Shown here: in pieces, positions 9,129 through 20,281 of the stretch
Layout of the letters: the number at the start of each line of letters is the position of its first letter
Numbering within the stretch: position 1 is the stretch's first letter
Origin: Sulfolobus acidocaldarius SUSAZ
Lineage (GTDB): Archaea > Thermoproteota > Thermoprotei_A > Sulfolobales > Sulfolobaceae
DNA length: 64,000 nucleotides
Assembly (NCBI GenBank): GCA_000508305.1
Contig: CP006977.1
Location: 248,001-312,000 of the forward strand
Direction: 5' to 3'
Notes under the pieces: model-generated
The model's database searches: none
What the model was told of the DNA's origin: nothing
Seen by the model: the letters and a program-made list of their open reading frames with translations, nothing else
Program-made: the position numbers and the translations under genes

Positions 9129-9977
9129 TTACAGGTATGAATAGATTTCATTCACACTAACAGTAGAATTTGATACTATAATGACTCCTGAGATCATGTC
9201 ATTATGATCCTCGGCTCCTAGCAGAGCATATGTAGTGTTGTTTACGTTTAAGGAATATATTACAAAAGTTGAGTTCTTATACACGAAGTTGCCTGTTATG
9301 GTTAAATTGTCTGTTTCAAACAAGAACCGTTTCAATAATTTAGTCAATTTATCGAAGTTATTACCTGTGTAGTTAAAGTTCAATATTACCTGATTATTAA
9401 TCAATTTACCTGTAAAATTCAGCTTTGGTAAGTTTCCGCTTATAATCAAGCCTTTTTCAGTAGTTGTAGGTAACTGTTTATTTGAGTTATACAGTGATAT
9501 TAATAAGTTCACGTTAATAGTAGAGTTAGTAGAGTTAGTATGTACCATATATATATATTTTCCATCGAAGCCAACAGCAGTCTTTGTCTTATAGTCGTAG
9601 ATGAGGGAACCGTATGAACCTTGTTGGAAACCGTGTTTAACAAGAGTCTTATTTATATATTGAAATATCATACTGGCAAGTGGTCCCTTAACTTGTATAT
9701 AACCCATTACTCCTTTGCTCTGGTTTACTGAAATAGCATAAAATACTCCTGATCCGAATGTATTTATATACTTAGTAATGTTAGGGTTCATAAAGTAATT
9801 TGAGAGATAACTGACGTTATACACGTATATTGTCCCCAGAACCTTATAGGTAACTTGACTGGCATTAGACTGATCATTGGAAGGTGATTGGGAGTGAATG
9901 AGCATTACTCCAGCTACTACAGCAATTACAAGTATTGCACCTATTATTCCTACAATTGGTTTACTAATCATTACCAT
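9129..9977 (-). CDS. Membrane-anchored extracytoplasmic protein, unknown
   Basis: 282 residues with one N-terminal transmembrane helix (GIIGAILVIAVVAGVMLI) after a short basic start, then a Ser/Asn/Thr-rich exterior domain with many N-glycosylation sequons (NQS, NKT, NST, NYT). This is the usual look of a Sulfolobus surface protein anchored by its signal helix. The domain has no cysteine motif or catalytic motif that I recognise. Start may be the ATG at 9971 (MISKPIVG) instead of 9977. The gene diverges from the GlcD-like gene. Confidence 0.6.
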   Translation of the reverse strand: MVMISKPIVGIIGAILVIAVVAGVMLIHSQSPSNDQSNASQVTYKVLGTIYVYNVSYLSNYFMNPNITKYINTFGSGVFYAISVNQSKGVMGYIQVKGPLASMIFQYINKTLVKHGFQQGSYGSLIYDYKTKTAVGFDGKYIYMVHTNSTNSTINVNLLISLYNSNKQLPTTTEKGLIISGNLPKLNFTGKLINNQVILNFNYTGNNFDKLTKLLKRFLFETDNLTITGNFVYKNSTFVIYSLNVNNTTYALLGAEDHNDMISGVIIVSNSTVSVNEIYSYL

Positions 9978-10153
9978 AGGTTTACTATTGTTCTAATAAA
10001 AACCTTTTTACGATATATTCGTTTATGGCAAATAATAGGTTGTATTATTAAGCTTTGGAGATGTTGTTTTGTAAATATACTAAAAGAATTAAAGAAGTAG
10101 TAATGAATATTTTTTCTGATAAAGAATATAATTCAGAGGGGAGATAAATAAGT

Positions 10154-11476
10154 GTGATTCAAGGTATTGAGTATGAGGAACGAGTTGAAAGAGAAGATTT
10201 CGTAGGATTCAAAATAAGACCAAAGATGATAGTATATCCAAGAACTGAAGAAGATGTTGTGAAAATAGTTAATTATGCTAGGGAGACTAAAACTCCAATA
10301 GTTACATGGGGTGCAGGTACAAGTCTTTCAGGTCATTTAATATGCGATGGATGTATCTTGCTCGATATGAAATACATGGATAACATCATAGAGATAAATG
10401 AAATAGACTGGTATGCGAGAGTACAGGCAGGAGTGAACCTAGAGAGGCTAGATAAAGAGTTAGAGAAGAGAGGGTTCTTTCTCCCCCCAGACCCAGCTAG
10501 TTTCTTCCTATGTAGTGTAGGCGGTGCGACAGCAAACTCATCGGGGGGGATGAGAGGAGTAAAATACGGCACATTTAAGGACTGGGTTTTAGCACTAAAG
10601 GTAGTTCTTCCCAATGGTAAAGCGGTGAAAATTGGAGAACCATTCACTAAGAATAGGGGAGGATACGATCTAGTACACTTATTCGTGGGGAGTGAAGGAA
10701 CATTAGGAATAATAACAGAGATATGGTTCAAAATAATACCATTACCTAGAAGGAAAAAGTATACAATTTTAGCATACACCGACAGCCTAGAGGATACTGC
10801 TGAAGTAATAGTAAGTCTTAGGAAAAATAAGATAATGCCTGAGCTAGCCGAATTCGTAGATTATCAGGTAATTAATGCGCTGAATAAACATCTCAATGCA
10901 GGTCTTGAAGAAGTAAGGGATGGGGGAGCTTTAATTATATCCGTGGAGGAAGACTATTTGGAGGAATTAAAGAAAATACTTGGTAACAAAAAATATGTAG
11001 TTGCTGAAGGAGAAGAGGCTGAAAGAATATACTCACTGAGAGCACAAGCTGCTATAGCATTGAAGGCTGAGGGGAAAACAATGTACATAGAGGATATAGT
11101 GGTTCCAGTATCTAGACTTGTAGAGGCAATAAGGAGATTAAGGGAAATAGAGAGAACATACAACGTTAAGATGCCAACCATTGCCCATATAGGAGACGGA
11201 AATCTCCACCCTAATGTTATTTATGACGATCCAAAAGTAGGGGAGAAAGTGTTTGAGGAAGTAGCTAAAGTTGCAATAGAGTTAGGGGGATCTGTATCTG
11301 GAGAGCACGGAATTGGAATACAAAAAGCGAAACTACTTGGTGATCAAATAATCTGCCACAACGGTAAGGAGGTACTAGAGCTAATGAAGAGGATTAAAGA
11401 CCTGTTTGACCCTTACGATATTATGAACCCTAACAAATATGTAGAACTAGCATATAAATTGAGTGAAAATAAATGA
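10154..11476 (+). CDS. FAD-linked oxidase, D-lactate/glycolate dehydrogenase (GlcD) family
   Basis: 440 residues. The N-terminal FAD-binding (PCMH-type) domain shows [39 protein letters not shown] and [15 protein letters not shown]. The C-terminal oxidase domain has [17 protein letters not shown] and [11 protein letters not shown]. The family oxidises D-2-hydroxy acids such as D-lactate or glycolate and passes electrons to membrane carriers or a partner. No iron-sulfur GlcF gene is adjacent, although many CCG proteins are in the window. Start is GTG after a GGGGA site. The stop overlaps nadM by ATGA. Confidence 0.88.
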   Translation: MIQGIEYEERVEREDFVGFKIRPKMIVYPRTEEDVVKIVNYARETKTPIVTWGAGTSLSGHLICDGCILLDMKYMDNIIEINEIDWYARVQAGVNLERLDKELEKRGFFLPPDPASFFLCSVGGATANSSGGMRGVKYGTFKDWVLALKVVLPNGKAVKIGEPFTKNRGGYDLVHLFVGSEGTLGIITEIWFKIIPLPRRKKYTILAYTDSLEDTAEVIVSLRKNKIMPELAEFVDYQVINALNKHLNAGLEEVRDGGALIISVEEDYLEELKKILGNKKYVVAEGEEAERIYSLRAQAAIALKAEGKTMYIEDIVVPVSRLVEAIRRLREIERTYNVKMPTIAHIGDGNLHPNVIYDDPKVGEKVFEEVAKVAIELGGSVSGEHGIGIQKAKLLGDQIICHNGKEVLELMKRIKDLFDPYDIMNPNKYVELAYKLSENK

Positions 11477-12000
11477 GAGCATTATTCCCAGGAAGATTTC
11501 AACCATTCCACTTAGGTCACCTACAAGTAGTCAAATGGTTGCTGGATAGGTATGAGGAATTAATAATTATGATAGGAAGTGGTCAAGAAAGCCATTCACC
11601 CTACAACCCATTTACAGCTGGAGAGAGATTAGTTATGGTTAAGGAAAGTCTAGCCGAAACGGGGATCGATTTAAGGAAAGTTGTAATATTTCCTGTGATG
11701 GAGTCCTTTACAAGTAAAAATTGGATAAGAATAGTGGAGATGTATTCTCCTCACTTTGATGTAATAATAAGTGGAAATCCTCTAGTTTACACAGTGGCTA
11801 AGGAGGCTGGGTATATGGTAGAAAGAGTGCCTATGTTTAACAGGGATATATACAACGCTACTAGAATAAGGAAGCTGATAATGGAAAATGATCTAAAATG
11901 GATGGAATGCGTTCCAAAGAGCGTTAGTCAATTTATAAGAGATATAAAAGGCGATGAAAGGATAAGGGATGTAACAAAGAACGATTATACAGAGGACTGA
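11473..12000 (+). CDS. nadM: Nicotinamide-nucleotide adenylyltransferase, archaeal type
   Basis: NMN plus ATP gives NAD and pyrophosphate. At 175 residues it has the normal archaeal NadM length. The nucleotidyltransferase signature [10 protein letters not shown] is at the N-terminus, followed by [17 protein letters not shown], and the second signature YNATRIRKL lies near residue 130. It is coupled to the upstream FAD oxidase gene by an ATGA overlap, which may simply reflect operon packing; a functional link is not evident. Confidence 0.92.
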   Translation: MRALFPGRFQPFHLGHLQVVKWLLDRYEELIIMIGSGQESHSPYNPFTAGERLVMVKESLAETGIDLRKVVIFPVMESFTSKNWIRIVEMYSPHFDVIISGNPLVYTVAKEAGYMVERVPMFNRDIYNATRIRKLIMENDLKWMECVPKSVSQFIRDIKGDERIRDVTKNDYTED

Positions 12001-12063
12001 GAAAAGATCAAACGCATTTTTACATTTTAAACTAGTTTAAAAAGGGAAAAAAGAAAATATAAC

Positions 12064-12675
12064 TTAAAGGAAAGGCGTCCAATGGGCGAAACCACTTAGA
12101 TGTGCTGGAACTGCCTCTAGTGCTATATACCCTGCCAATAAGGCACTGAGTATCAGGAATACAGAGTCAATAACCAAGAATATTTTCCATTTTGATGCAT
12201 TATCTATAAATATGGACACTGGGTAGAAGAAGAACGAAGCTAAACCAACTAATGTGTAAAGTCCCAACACCGCTATAGGTTCTGTAGTTAAACCTTTGAA
12301 GTAGCCCTGAACGCCGTAATATATGGTGACTAAGCCTAATATTAGAGCCAAAAATCCGAATAACTCTAGTTTGTAATTGTTCTTTAAACTAAAGGCTATA
12401 CCCATTAAGCCTAAACCAAGTATTGGGTAGAGATCATAAAATAATATATTATAACTTCCAGGCAATGGCCAGACCAATAAACCATATAATCCCGTTATAG
12501 CCATGAATGATCCCATTACAAGTAATGGCATGTAGAGAGATCTTAAGGATTCACGATATTGTTGAATAGAGCTGTGAACAGTGAAATATGTCCTTATAAA
12601 TCCGTAAGCTAAAACTAGAAATGTAGACGCAAGAACTATAAGCTGACTCGTTAATGGATCTACGAATAATGCCAT
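12064..12675 (-). CDS. DUF981-like multi-pass membrane protein
   Basis: About 203 residues with six or seven hydrophobic segments. The pattern (SLYMPLLVMGSFMAITGLYGL, then GSYNILFYDLYPILGLGLMG) resembles the DUF981 family of archaeal membrane proteins as I remember it. ATG at 12675 is chosen because GGTGAT sits five bases before it; TTG or GTG starts 9-12 nt upstream are possible. Function unknown. It is convergent with nadM. Confidence 0.7.
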   Translation of the reverse strand: MALFVDPLTSQLIVLASTFLVLAYGFIRTYFTVHSSIQQYRESLRSLYMPLLVMGSFMAITGLYGLLVWPLPGSYNILFYDLYPILGLGLMGIAFSLKNNYKLELFGFLALILGLVTIYYGVQGYFKGLTTEPIAVLGLYTLVGLASFFFYPVSIFIDNASKWKIFLVIDSVFLILSALLAGYIALEAVPAHLSGFAHWTPFL

Positions 12676-12687
12676 TTTAATCACCAA

Positions 12688-13064
12688 GTTATATTATACA
12701 TTGTCAGAATTTAACTAGTATGTGTTTAAGTAGATACTTTTGTAAACATTTATAATGATAATTTTTCAGGTAAAGGGAATAATGAGCAAATAAATAGAAT
12801 AATAACTAATACACATAAAATATTAATAATACGTTTTTATTTCAATCTTATCAATTATATTCCTGTCAACTTATAAATGTTATGTGTGAAAATATCTATT
12901 TTTCACCACGATAGGTGGAAAAATATAATGACAATATTTAGGAGACCTAACTCAATGAGATATTTAGAAGTTTCTGATAACCAAATTCATAGGAAGATCA
13001 GTATAGACAGTTTTGGATTTTATTATTATGTAAACATTTAAATGTAAAAAACCAATAAGAAAAT
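12688..13064. other. Intergenic stretch with one possible 37-codon ORF
   Basis: 377 AT-rich bases between divergent genes. On the plus strand 12928-13041 could encode a 37-residue basic peptide (starts MTIFRRPNSM) after an AGGTGG site nine bases upstream, 23 nt before the HAD gene. This is too short to trust. Otherwise only promoter-like AT runs are seen. Confidence 0.3.
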
Positions 13065-13685
13065 ATGAAGAAGTTAAATTTCGTTTTAGCTTTTGATGTT
13101 TTCGGGACAATTCTTGATCTCTCACCTATCATTCAGGAATTTAGAAGAAAGCAACTTGAATATACATGGTTACTTACTATTTTAGGTAAATTTGCTACTT
13201 TTGAAGAAATAACTAGACTAGCATTACGAAGTACGCTATTAAGCAGGGGTGATATAGAAAAGTTCGATGAGGAGTTAAACAAGTGGAATAATTTACGATC
13301 GCACTCTGACGCTAAGTACTTACAGCATATATCTGAAATAGTCGATATTTATGCCTTAAGCAATGGGTCAGTGAAGGAAGTTTCAATGCACCTTGAACAT
13401 AATGGATTATTAAAGTTCTTCAAAGGAATAGTAAGTGCAGAGGAAGTAAAAGTTTACAAGCCCTCTCCGCTAGTTTACAAACTCTTCATGAAGAATGTAA
13501 GTTCTAATGCTTATCTTGTTTCATCAAATCCATTTGATATTATAGGAGCTAAAAATGCCGGAATGGGTGCAATTTTTGTGAACCGATTTAACCAGTCAAT
13601 AGATCCGTTAGGTTATCAACCTGATTTAATAGTAAAAGATTTCCATGAGTTATATGAGTGGCTAAAAAGAAAATTAGTATCTTAA
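13065..13685 (+). CDS. HAD-superfamily hydrolase, haloacid-dehalogenase type II-like
   Basis: 206 residues. Motif I is FDVFGTILDLS near residue 11, as in L-2-haloacid dehalogenase-like proteins (nucleophile Asp). Motif II is ALSNGS, motif III Lys lies in YKPSPLVYKLF, and the last motif is VSSNPFDIIGAKNAGM. These proteins hydrolyse C-halogen or phosphoester bonds; the true substrate cannot be read. The fold and key residues appear intact. Confidence 0.8.
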   Translation: MKKLNFVLAFDVFGTILDLSPIIQEFRRKQLEYTWLLTILGKFATFEEITRLALRSTLLSRGDIEKFDEELNKWNNLRSHSDAKYLQHISEIVDIYALSNGSVKEVSMHLEHNGLLKFFKGIVSAEEVKVYKPSPLVYKLFMKNVSSNAYLVSSNPFDIIGAKNAGMGAIFVNRFNQSIDPLGYQPDLIVKDFHELYEWLKRKLVS

Positions 13686-13695
13686 AAACTAGAGG

Positions 13696-14007
13696 TTATT
13701 TTGTTAGCTTTTTCATTAACTCGTAGAAGTTATCATAAGGGTGTATTGGGAAGACGTCAACATTCACTGAATGACCTAACTCCCTTGTAATTGGCAGGGT
13801 TTCTAGTATCTCATCTAATTCCTCATGAGAGCTAACGTCTAAGATAGCTACAACTTCTCTTTTACCACTTACCTTGTATAAGCCTTTGATTTTCCCACCC
13901 TTCACAGCTGAAAGCGCAGCCTCTGCTTCCTTAGTCCAAATTTCCATGAGCTTCTTTTGGTCTATGCTTTCAGGTTGCTTAACTTTAAACCACAAGAGGA
14001 ATAACAT
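13696..14007 (-). CDS. Muconolactone-isomerase-like small dimeric alpha/beta protein
   Basis: 103 residues with a ferredoxin-like alpha/beta layout: LFLLWFKVKQP at the start, KIKGLYKVSGKREVVAILDVSSHEELDEILETLP in two pieces, then VDVFPIHPYDNFYELMK. This looks like the muconolactone delta-isomerase (MIase) superfamily, whose members are often of unknown role outside aromatic degradation. No aromatic-degradation genes are present. It is convergent with the HAD gene. Confidence 0.55.
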   Translation of the reverse strand: MLFLLWFKVKQPESIDQKKLMEIWTKEAEAALSAVKGGKIKGLYKVSGKREVVAILDVSSHEELDEILETLPITRELGHSVNVDVFPIHPYDNFYELMKKLTK

Positions 14008-14190
14008 TTTACATCATATTATAAACAATGTCATAAAATAAAAATAATTAGTTATATTTTATAATTGAATATGCACAGAGAGGAATTTTGGATAAAATAA
14101 TAAACTGAAGAAAGCATCGCTCTGTAGGGAGGAAAGGAAGTTAGCGCAAGATTAAGGATACAAACTTACCCTTTTCCCTTCCCATCACCC

Positions 14191-14745
14191 TCAAGTCTGA
14201 AGTAATAGAGCTAACGCTAAGATCAACAGTGTCACAGAATAAATGTAATCAAAGTTAAACTTAGTTAAAAGTACTAGTATATTATTTTTCTTTAGCACAA
14301 TAAAGTAAGTGACTTCTCTGACTATGAATACTCCCACAGGAAGGAATACGAATAATGTATTCGCTATTATCGCCAAAATTATCAAGAGGATAACATTCAT
14401 CTGCAGGATGGAGTTCAGAAATGTAGATTTAAACAAGTTATAAACTGAGACTTTCATACTTCCTGTGTAATGGAGCAATTTTCCTAAAAACATCTTCATC
14501 AAAATGTGAATTACAACGAGAAATATCACTATGACTTTGGTTGAATTGGAACTCTGAAGACTAGAAAATGTGAAAAACACTACAAGTATACCCAAAGAAT
14601 AATAGGAAAGGGTAGAGAGAAGAGGAACTATGAAGGACTCCTTGACTTTCTTGAAACTGTAAAAGTAATATGAAAAAAGCAATCCCTTGTAAGGATCTAA
14701 ACCTTCAATTAGGCTAAGGATAACAATAAGAATCTGAGGAAGCAT
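14191..14745 (-). CDS. Membrane protein co-transcribed with SBP56
   Basis: 184 residues with five or six hydrophobic segments. It overlaps the end of the SBP56 gene by 32 nt, so it is translated from the same message. I recognise no family. The tight pairing suggests that it serves or anchors the SBP56 protein, but no motif shows how. Confidence 0.65.
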   Translation of the reverse strand: MLPQILIVILSLIEGLDPYKGLLFSYYFYSFKKVKESFIVPLLSTLSYYSLGILVVFFTFSSLQSSNSTKVIVIFLVVIHILMKMFLGKLLHYTGSMKVSVYNLFKSTFLNSILQMNVILLIILAIIANTLFVFLPVGVFIVREVTYFIVLKKNNILVLLTKFNFDYIYSVTLLILALALLLQT

Positions 14746-16114
14746 CTCCTCCTCTTAACCTCGTCTGATGTGCTCTAGCCTCTCCAAAATCCACAAAGAA
14801 TTCCTTATCTACATCAAGTCCCCCTTCAGGGTTTGCATTTAGTTTGACCAGCCATCCTTTGACTCCCTCAGGGTAAAATTGATTGTCCCAAGAACTGTAA
14901 AGCGAGTTAGTAACGTAAATCCTTCTACCGTCTCTACTTATTTCCACCATCTGAGGAGCTCCTGTAAGTTTATTACCTGAGGGGTGATCAGCTCTGTGCA
15001 GGATTCCTCCTAACTTCACTTTACCGGTAAGAACGGGCTTAAATGGGTTACTTACGTCGTACTGCCTTAGTTCCCCTATGCCCCATAGACTGACATATAG
15101 AAACTTGTCATCTAGACTAAGGTCAATATCCGTTACTAGAGGAGGGACTGCCTTAAAAGGTTTAAGTATATCAGGTAAATTGCCATCTGCATGCTCTGCT
15201 TGTATATCGATGACCTTTTGAGCCTGCCACTTTCCGTCTTCAAAAAACCAAAGCCATATAGAACTACTGAGATCTTTAAGGCTAACTACTAGATTAATAA
15301 ATCCCATTAATTTAGTGGGATCGTGTAATGGTCGAAGTTCTAAAGCCATCCTGTTTTCCTCTCCCAGAGTTAAGCTCGAAATCTTTTTTCTCTTCCTTAA
15401 ATCCCAAAAGTGAATTCTATTGCCATATTTCTCCTTCAAATGTTCAGGATTTAGACCATCTTCGATTGTCGTTGGGGTAGCCCATTCACTGGTCACCATA
15501 ATCTCATTGGGAAGATTCCACCAGAAGTCATATGATAGTTTTTGATCTTCCCTGTAAATTTCCCATTTTCCTAAGGGTTCGAAACTATAGTGATCAAGCA
15601 TTAATATTCCTCCAGGTTCTTCACCGACTTCATTTCCTAGTGCACTGATATATATAGCATCAGGTCCACAATGAACCGTGTGAAGCCTTGAGTAACCAGT
15701 GATTTTCTTTATCTCCTCTGGTTGTATGACTTTTACGATATTTGGTTTTCTAGGATCTAGTTTTGTGTCTATTATGTAAATTCTTGAAGAACGTAATCCT
15801 GGAACCACTAGAAACCTTCTCTCAGCATTTGGTCTTCCATTTGGACATAGAGAGGAGCTACATGCGTTCCAGCCGAAGTGGTGCAGTTCATCTCCCGTGT
15901 ATGGAAGCTCAACCTTACCAACTACTTTCGTATAGGTTTCAGATTTTGGGTTAACATCCACAACTGCTATGTAATCAGGTCTATTGATCTTTGTTCCTAT
16001 GTAAAGACATGCCACATAAGCTAGATCCTCAGGAGGCGAATTAATAGCCATTTTGGGAGATGGGTAAAATGTGGGGTCTCTCTTAAACGGTGAAAATACC
16101 TGAGGTAATCCCAT
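14714..16114 (-). CDS. SBP56 family protein, methanethiol-oxidase-like
   Basis: About 466 residues, the full length of the selenium-binding protein 56 family, which includes bacterial methanethiol oxidase (methanethiol to H2S, formaldehyde and H2O2). Family marks are DELHHFGWNACSS, LHTVHCGPDAIYIS, SEWATP, LSLDDKFLYVSLWG, HRADHP and a C-terminal HQTRLRGGDASSDSYCYP. The metal-ligand histidines appear present. ATG at 16114 is chosen because a TATA box lies 27 nt upstream; a TTG at 16129 is open but unlikely. It forms an overlapping pair with the membrane protein at 14191. Substrate is not proven. Confidence 0.88.
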   Translation of the reverse strand: MGLPQVFSPFKRDPTFYPSPKMAINSPPEDLAYVACLYIGTKINRPDYIAVVDVNPKSETYTKVVGKVELPYTGDELHHFGWNACSSSLCPNGRPNAERRFLVVPGLRSSRIYIIDTKLDPRKPNIVKVIQPEEIKKITGYSRLHTVHCGPDAIYISALGNEVGEEPGGILMLDHYSFEPLGKWEIYREDQKLSYDFWWNLPNEIMVTSEWATPTTIEDGLNPEHLKEKYGNRIHFWDLRKRKKISSLTLGEENRMALELRPLHDPTKLMGFINLVVSLKDLSSSIWLWFFEDGKWQAQKVIDIQAEHADGNLPDILKPFKAVPPLVTDIDLSLDDKFLYVSLWGIGELRQYDVSNPFKPVLTGKVKLGGILHRADHPSGNKLTGAPQMVEISRDGRRIYVTNSLYSSWDNQFYPEGVKGWLVKLNANPEGGLDVDKEFFVDFGEARAHQTRLRGGDASSDSYCYP

Positions 16115-16136
16115 AATTAAGTATATCAATCTAAAA

Positions 16137-16145
16137 GTTATAAAC
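16137..16145 (-). promoter_or_regulatory. TATA box of the SBP56 operon
   Basis: Minus-strand GTTTATAAC centred 27 nt before the ATG at 16114, which also decides that start. Confidence 0.55.
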
Positions 16146-16265
16146 TTACATTATTAATGCAATAAAAGTTCATGTCATCAGTTAGGATGTCGATAATCTA
16201 AAAATTTTCAACTCATGATTTAGATATATAGAGAAGAGAAAATATCTTAATTCATGCTATAGATT

Positions 16266-18263
<1,998 letters not shown>

Positions 18264-18286
18264 ATCATTATAAATACTTAATTGAC

Positions 18287-18296
18287 TAATATAAAT
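18287..18296 (-). promoter_or_regulatory. TATA box of the acyl-CoA synthetase gene
   Basis: Minus-strand ATTTATATTA centred 29 nt before the ATG at 18263. Confidence 0.45.
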
Positions 18297-18385
18297 TTTA
18301 CTTATATATGTAAACTCAATCTTTAAAAATATTTTTATTCTTTCCCATTATTAAAATCGTACTATAAAAAGTGACTTAAATATAT

Positions 18386-19135
18386 TTATTTAATCTTAAA
18401 TATATAGTTAGGATTCGTATATTTGTCTCTAACTAAGACAGATGCCAATTCTGACTCATTCTTAGTTATCTCATCTACATAACTGTCTACATTTAAAATT
18501 TCCTCGAAAGCCTTTGTAAACGATGAAATGATTAAATCTAGTCGTATATCCCTTCCAAGAAGAGATGATAGATTATTAACCCTGTACTTAATCATGTTTA
18601 TCTCCTTGTTTCTCAGAGTCTTGGGTGGTATAATCAGAGTTTTGTGTAGCAAATCAAGGTTTGAGTTTATCAGCAGTGTTCCGTGAAGTAGATACTTACC
18701 ATTAGATATGTAACCAGCGTTTCCTGAAATCTTATAGTGCTTGTAAGCAATATCAGTTTGATTGTAAATCTCTACCCTATCCCCTATTATATGCTCTACA
18801 GCATTTATTGTGCCCTTTAAAAGAAATCCATAAAGGAAATCTATACCCTTTACTTTCACATCTTTATTTTCAACAATTACTGTGTAGTTAAAATTCCCCA
18901 TGTCATGATAAACTGTCCCTCCTCCCGTGATCCTACGAATTACGGGAATTCCTAACTGATTAGTTACCTCAATATTCACCTCATCCTTAACCTTCGACAG
19001 TACTCCCAAAACTACACTAGTACTATTTCTCCATAATCTCAGTACTATACTGTTATAGGCGAATAGAGCCTCATCTATGGCTACATTTAAATAAGGATCA
19101 TTAGGATACTCACTTATCAGAACGCGTAATTTCAT
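18386..19135 (-). CDS. lplA: Lipoate-protein ligase A-like protein, without LplB domain
   Basis: Ligates lipoate (via lipoyl-AMP) to a Lys of a lipoyl domain. The 249 residues match the catalytic domain only: PYLNVAIDEALF near the start, RRITGGGTVYHD for substrate binding, and a catalytic Lys in YKHYKISGNAGYIS followed by HGTLL. Archaeal LplA normally needs a separate LplB accessory protein; none is encoded nearby. The gene diverges across 35 nt from a free-standing lipoyl-domain gene, then lipA and lipM, so a role in lipoylating that small protein is likely. Confidence 0.82.
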   Translation of the reverse strand: MKLRVLISEYPNDPYLNVAIDEALFAYNSIVLRLWRNSTSVVLGVLSKVKDEVNIEVTNQLGIPVIRRITGGGTVYHDMGNFNYTVIVENKDVKVKGIDFLYGFLLKGTINAVEHIIGDRVEIYNQTDIAYKHYKISGNAGYISNGKYLLHGTLLINSNLDLLHKTLIIPPKTLRNKEINMIKYRVNNLSSLLGRDIRLDLIISSFTKAFEEILNVDSYVDEITKNESELASVLVRDKYTNPNYIFKIK

Positions 19136-19157
19136 TTAAGTTTTAATTTTAACTATG

Positions 19158-19166
19158 CTTTATATA
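19158..19166 (-). promoter_or_regulatory. TATA box of lplA in a 35-nt divergent promoter
   Basis: Minus-strand ATATATAAA is centred 27 nt before the lplA ATG at 19135 and lies just before the GTG start of the lipoyl-domain gene. The divergent gene's own promoter must overlap lplA's start region. Confidence 0.55.
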
Positions 19167-19170
19167 TCAT

Positions 19171-19449
19171 GTGCAATACGAGATTAAGGTACCAGAGGAT
19201 ATTTGGCCAAGGAGGAGAGATTGGGACGGAGAAGTAGTGTCGGTTTATGTAAGGGAGGGGAATTATGTAGATTTTGACGATCTAGTTGCTGAAGTGGAGA
19301 TTGAAAAAGTGGTACTGAAAATTTTATCCCAAGTTAAGGGAAGGGTTCTGAAGGTGTTAGTCAACCAGGGAGATAAGGTAGGACCGGGATCCACATTAGT
19401 ATTAGTGGAAGTGAGCTCAGATGAAAAGCGAAGTGGTCGTGAGGATTAA
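19171..19449 (+). CDS. Free-standing lipoyl (biotinyl/lipoyl-attachment) domain protein
   Basis: 92 residues that are almost entirely one lipoyl domain: [20 protein letters not shown], then [10 protein letters not shown] with Lys46 as the expected modified residue, then [20 protein letters not shown]. Such domains usually form part of E2 subunits of 2-oxoacid dehydrogenases; here it stands alone with no E2 catalytic core. It starts with GTG and overlaps lipA by 29 nt, forming a unit with lipA and lipM, so it is probably the acceptor on which lipoate is built. Its partner enzyme is unknown. Confidence 0.85.
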   Translation: MQYEIKVPEDIWPRRRDWDGEVVSVYVREGNYVDFDDLVAEVEIEKVVLKILSQVKGRVLKVLVNQGDKVGPGSTLVLVEVSSDEKRSGRED

Positions 19450-20281
19450 CGAGAACTTCAAGAAACTTAGCAGGATAGTGTCTGAGAAAGGGATATCCAC
19501 TGTATGCGAGGAAGCTCTATGTCCAAATATCATGGAGTGTTGGGGATCAGGAACTGCTACATTCATGATAATGGGAGATATCTGCACAAGAGGTTGTAGG
19601 TTTTGTTATGTAAAAAAGGGTAAACCAGTCCTACTAGACCATGAGGAGCCAATAAAGGTAGCAGAGGCAGTAAGGGAAATGGGTTTAGACTATGTTGTTA
19701 TAACCAGTGTTGACAGGGATGATTTAGTAGATGGGGGAGCTGCTCATTTTTCTCGAGTTGTTAAAGCCGTTAAAGAGATGAATCCTGACGTCATAGTTGA
19801 GATCCTTACACCAGATTTTATGGGAAATAAAGAATTAGTAGAGAAAGTAATAGAATCCGGCGTAGATGTGTTTGCCCACAACGTGGAAACAGTAAGAAGA
19901 CTGACTCCATTAGTGAGGGACGCAAGGGCATCATATGAACAGAGTTTGAGAGTAATTAGTTACGCTAAAAACGTTGTCAAAAAATCCTCTATTCTTTTAG
20001 GTCTTGGGGAGAGCTTAGAGGAAGTAGTTGAAACCATGAAGGATTTGAGAAATGTCGGTGTGGATATTTTAGTCCTCTCCCAGTACATGAGACCCAGTAT
20101 TAAACAACTGGAAGTTAAGAAACGTTATAACATGGAGGAATACAAGGAACTTGAAAAAATAGCTTATTCTTTAGGTTTTTCATATGTCGTTGCACTACCT
20201 CACGCTAGAACTTCCTACAGGGCAAAAGAGGCTTATTTGAGGGCGATGGCAAATGTTAAGAGTAATAATAGACGGTCCTAG
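19421..20281 (+). CDS. lipA: Lipoyl synthase (radical SAM)
   Basis: Inserts two sulfurs into octanoyl-lysine to make the lipoyl group. The auxiliary-cluster motif is Cys29, Cys34 and Cys40 ([12 protein letters not shown]) and the radical SAM motif is Cys55, Cys59 and Cys62 (CTRGCRFC), exactly as in Lip[19 protein letters not shown] and QYMRPS follow. The C-terminal RSSY motif appears as ARTSYRA, retaining the cluster-ligating Ser. 286 residues, full length. The ORF overlaps both neighbours, so lipoyl domain, LipA and LipM are made together. Confidence 0.93.
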   Translation: MKSEVVVRINENFKKLSRIVSEKGISTVCEEALCPNIMECWGSGTATFMIMGDICTRGCRFCYVKKGKPVLLDHEEPIKVAEAVREMGLDYVVITSVDRDDLVDGGAAHFSRVVKAVKEMNPDVIVEILTPDFMGNKELVEKVIESGVDVFAHNVETVRRLTPLVRDARASYEQSLRVISYAKNVVKKSSILLGLGESLEEVVETMKDLRNVGVDILVLSQYMRPSIKQLEVKKRYNMEEYKELEKIAYSLGFSYVVALPHARTSYRAKEAYLRAMANVKSNNRRS

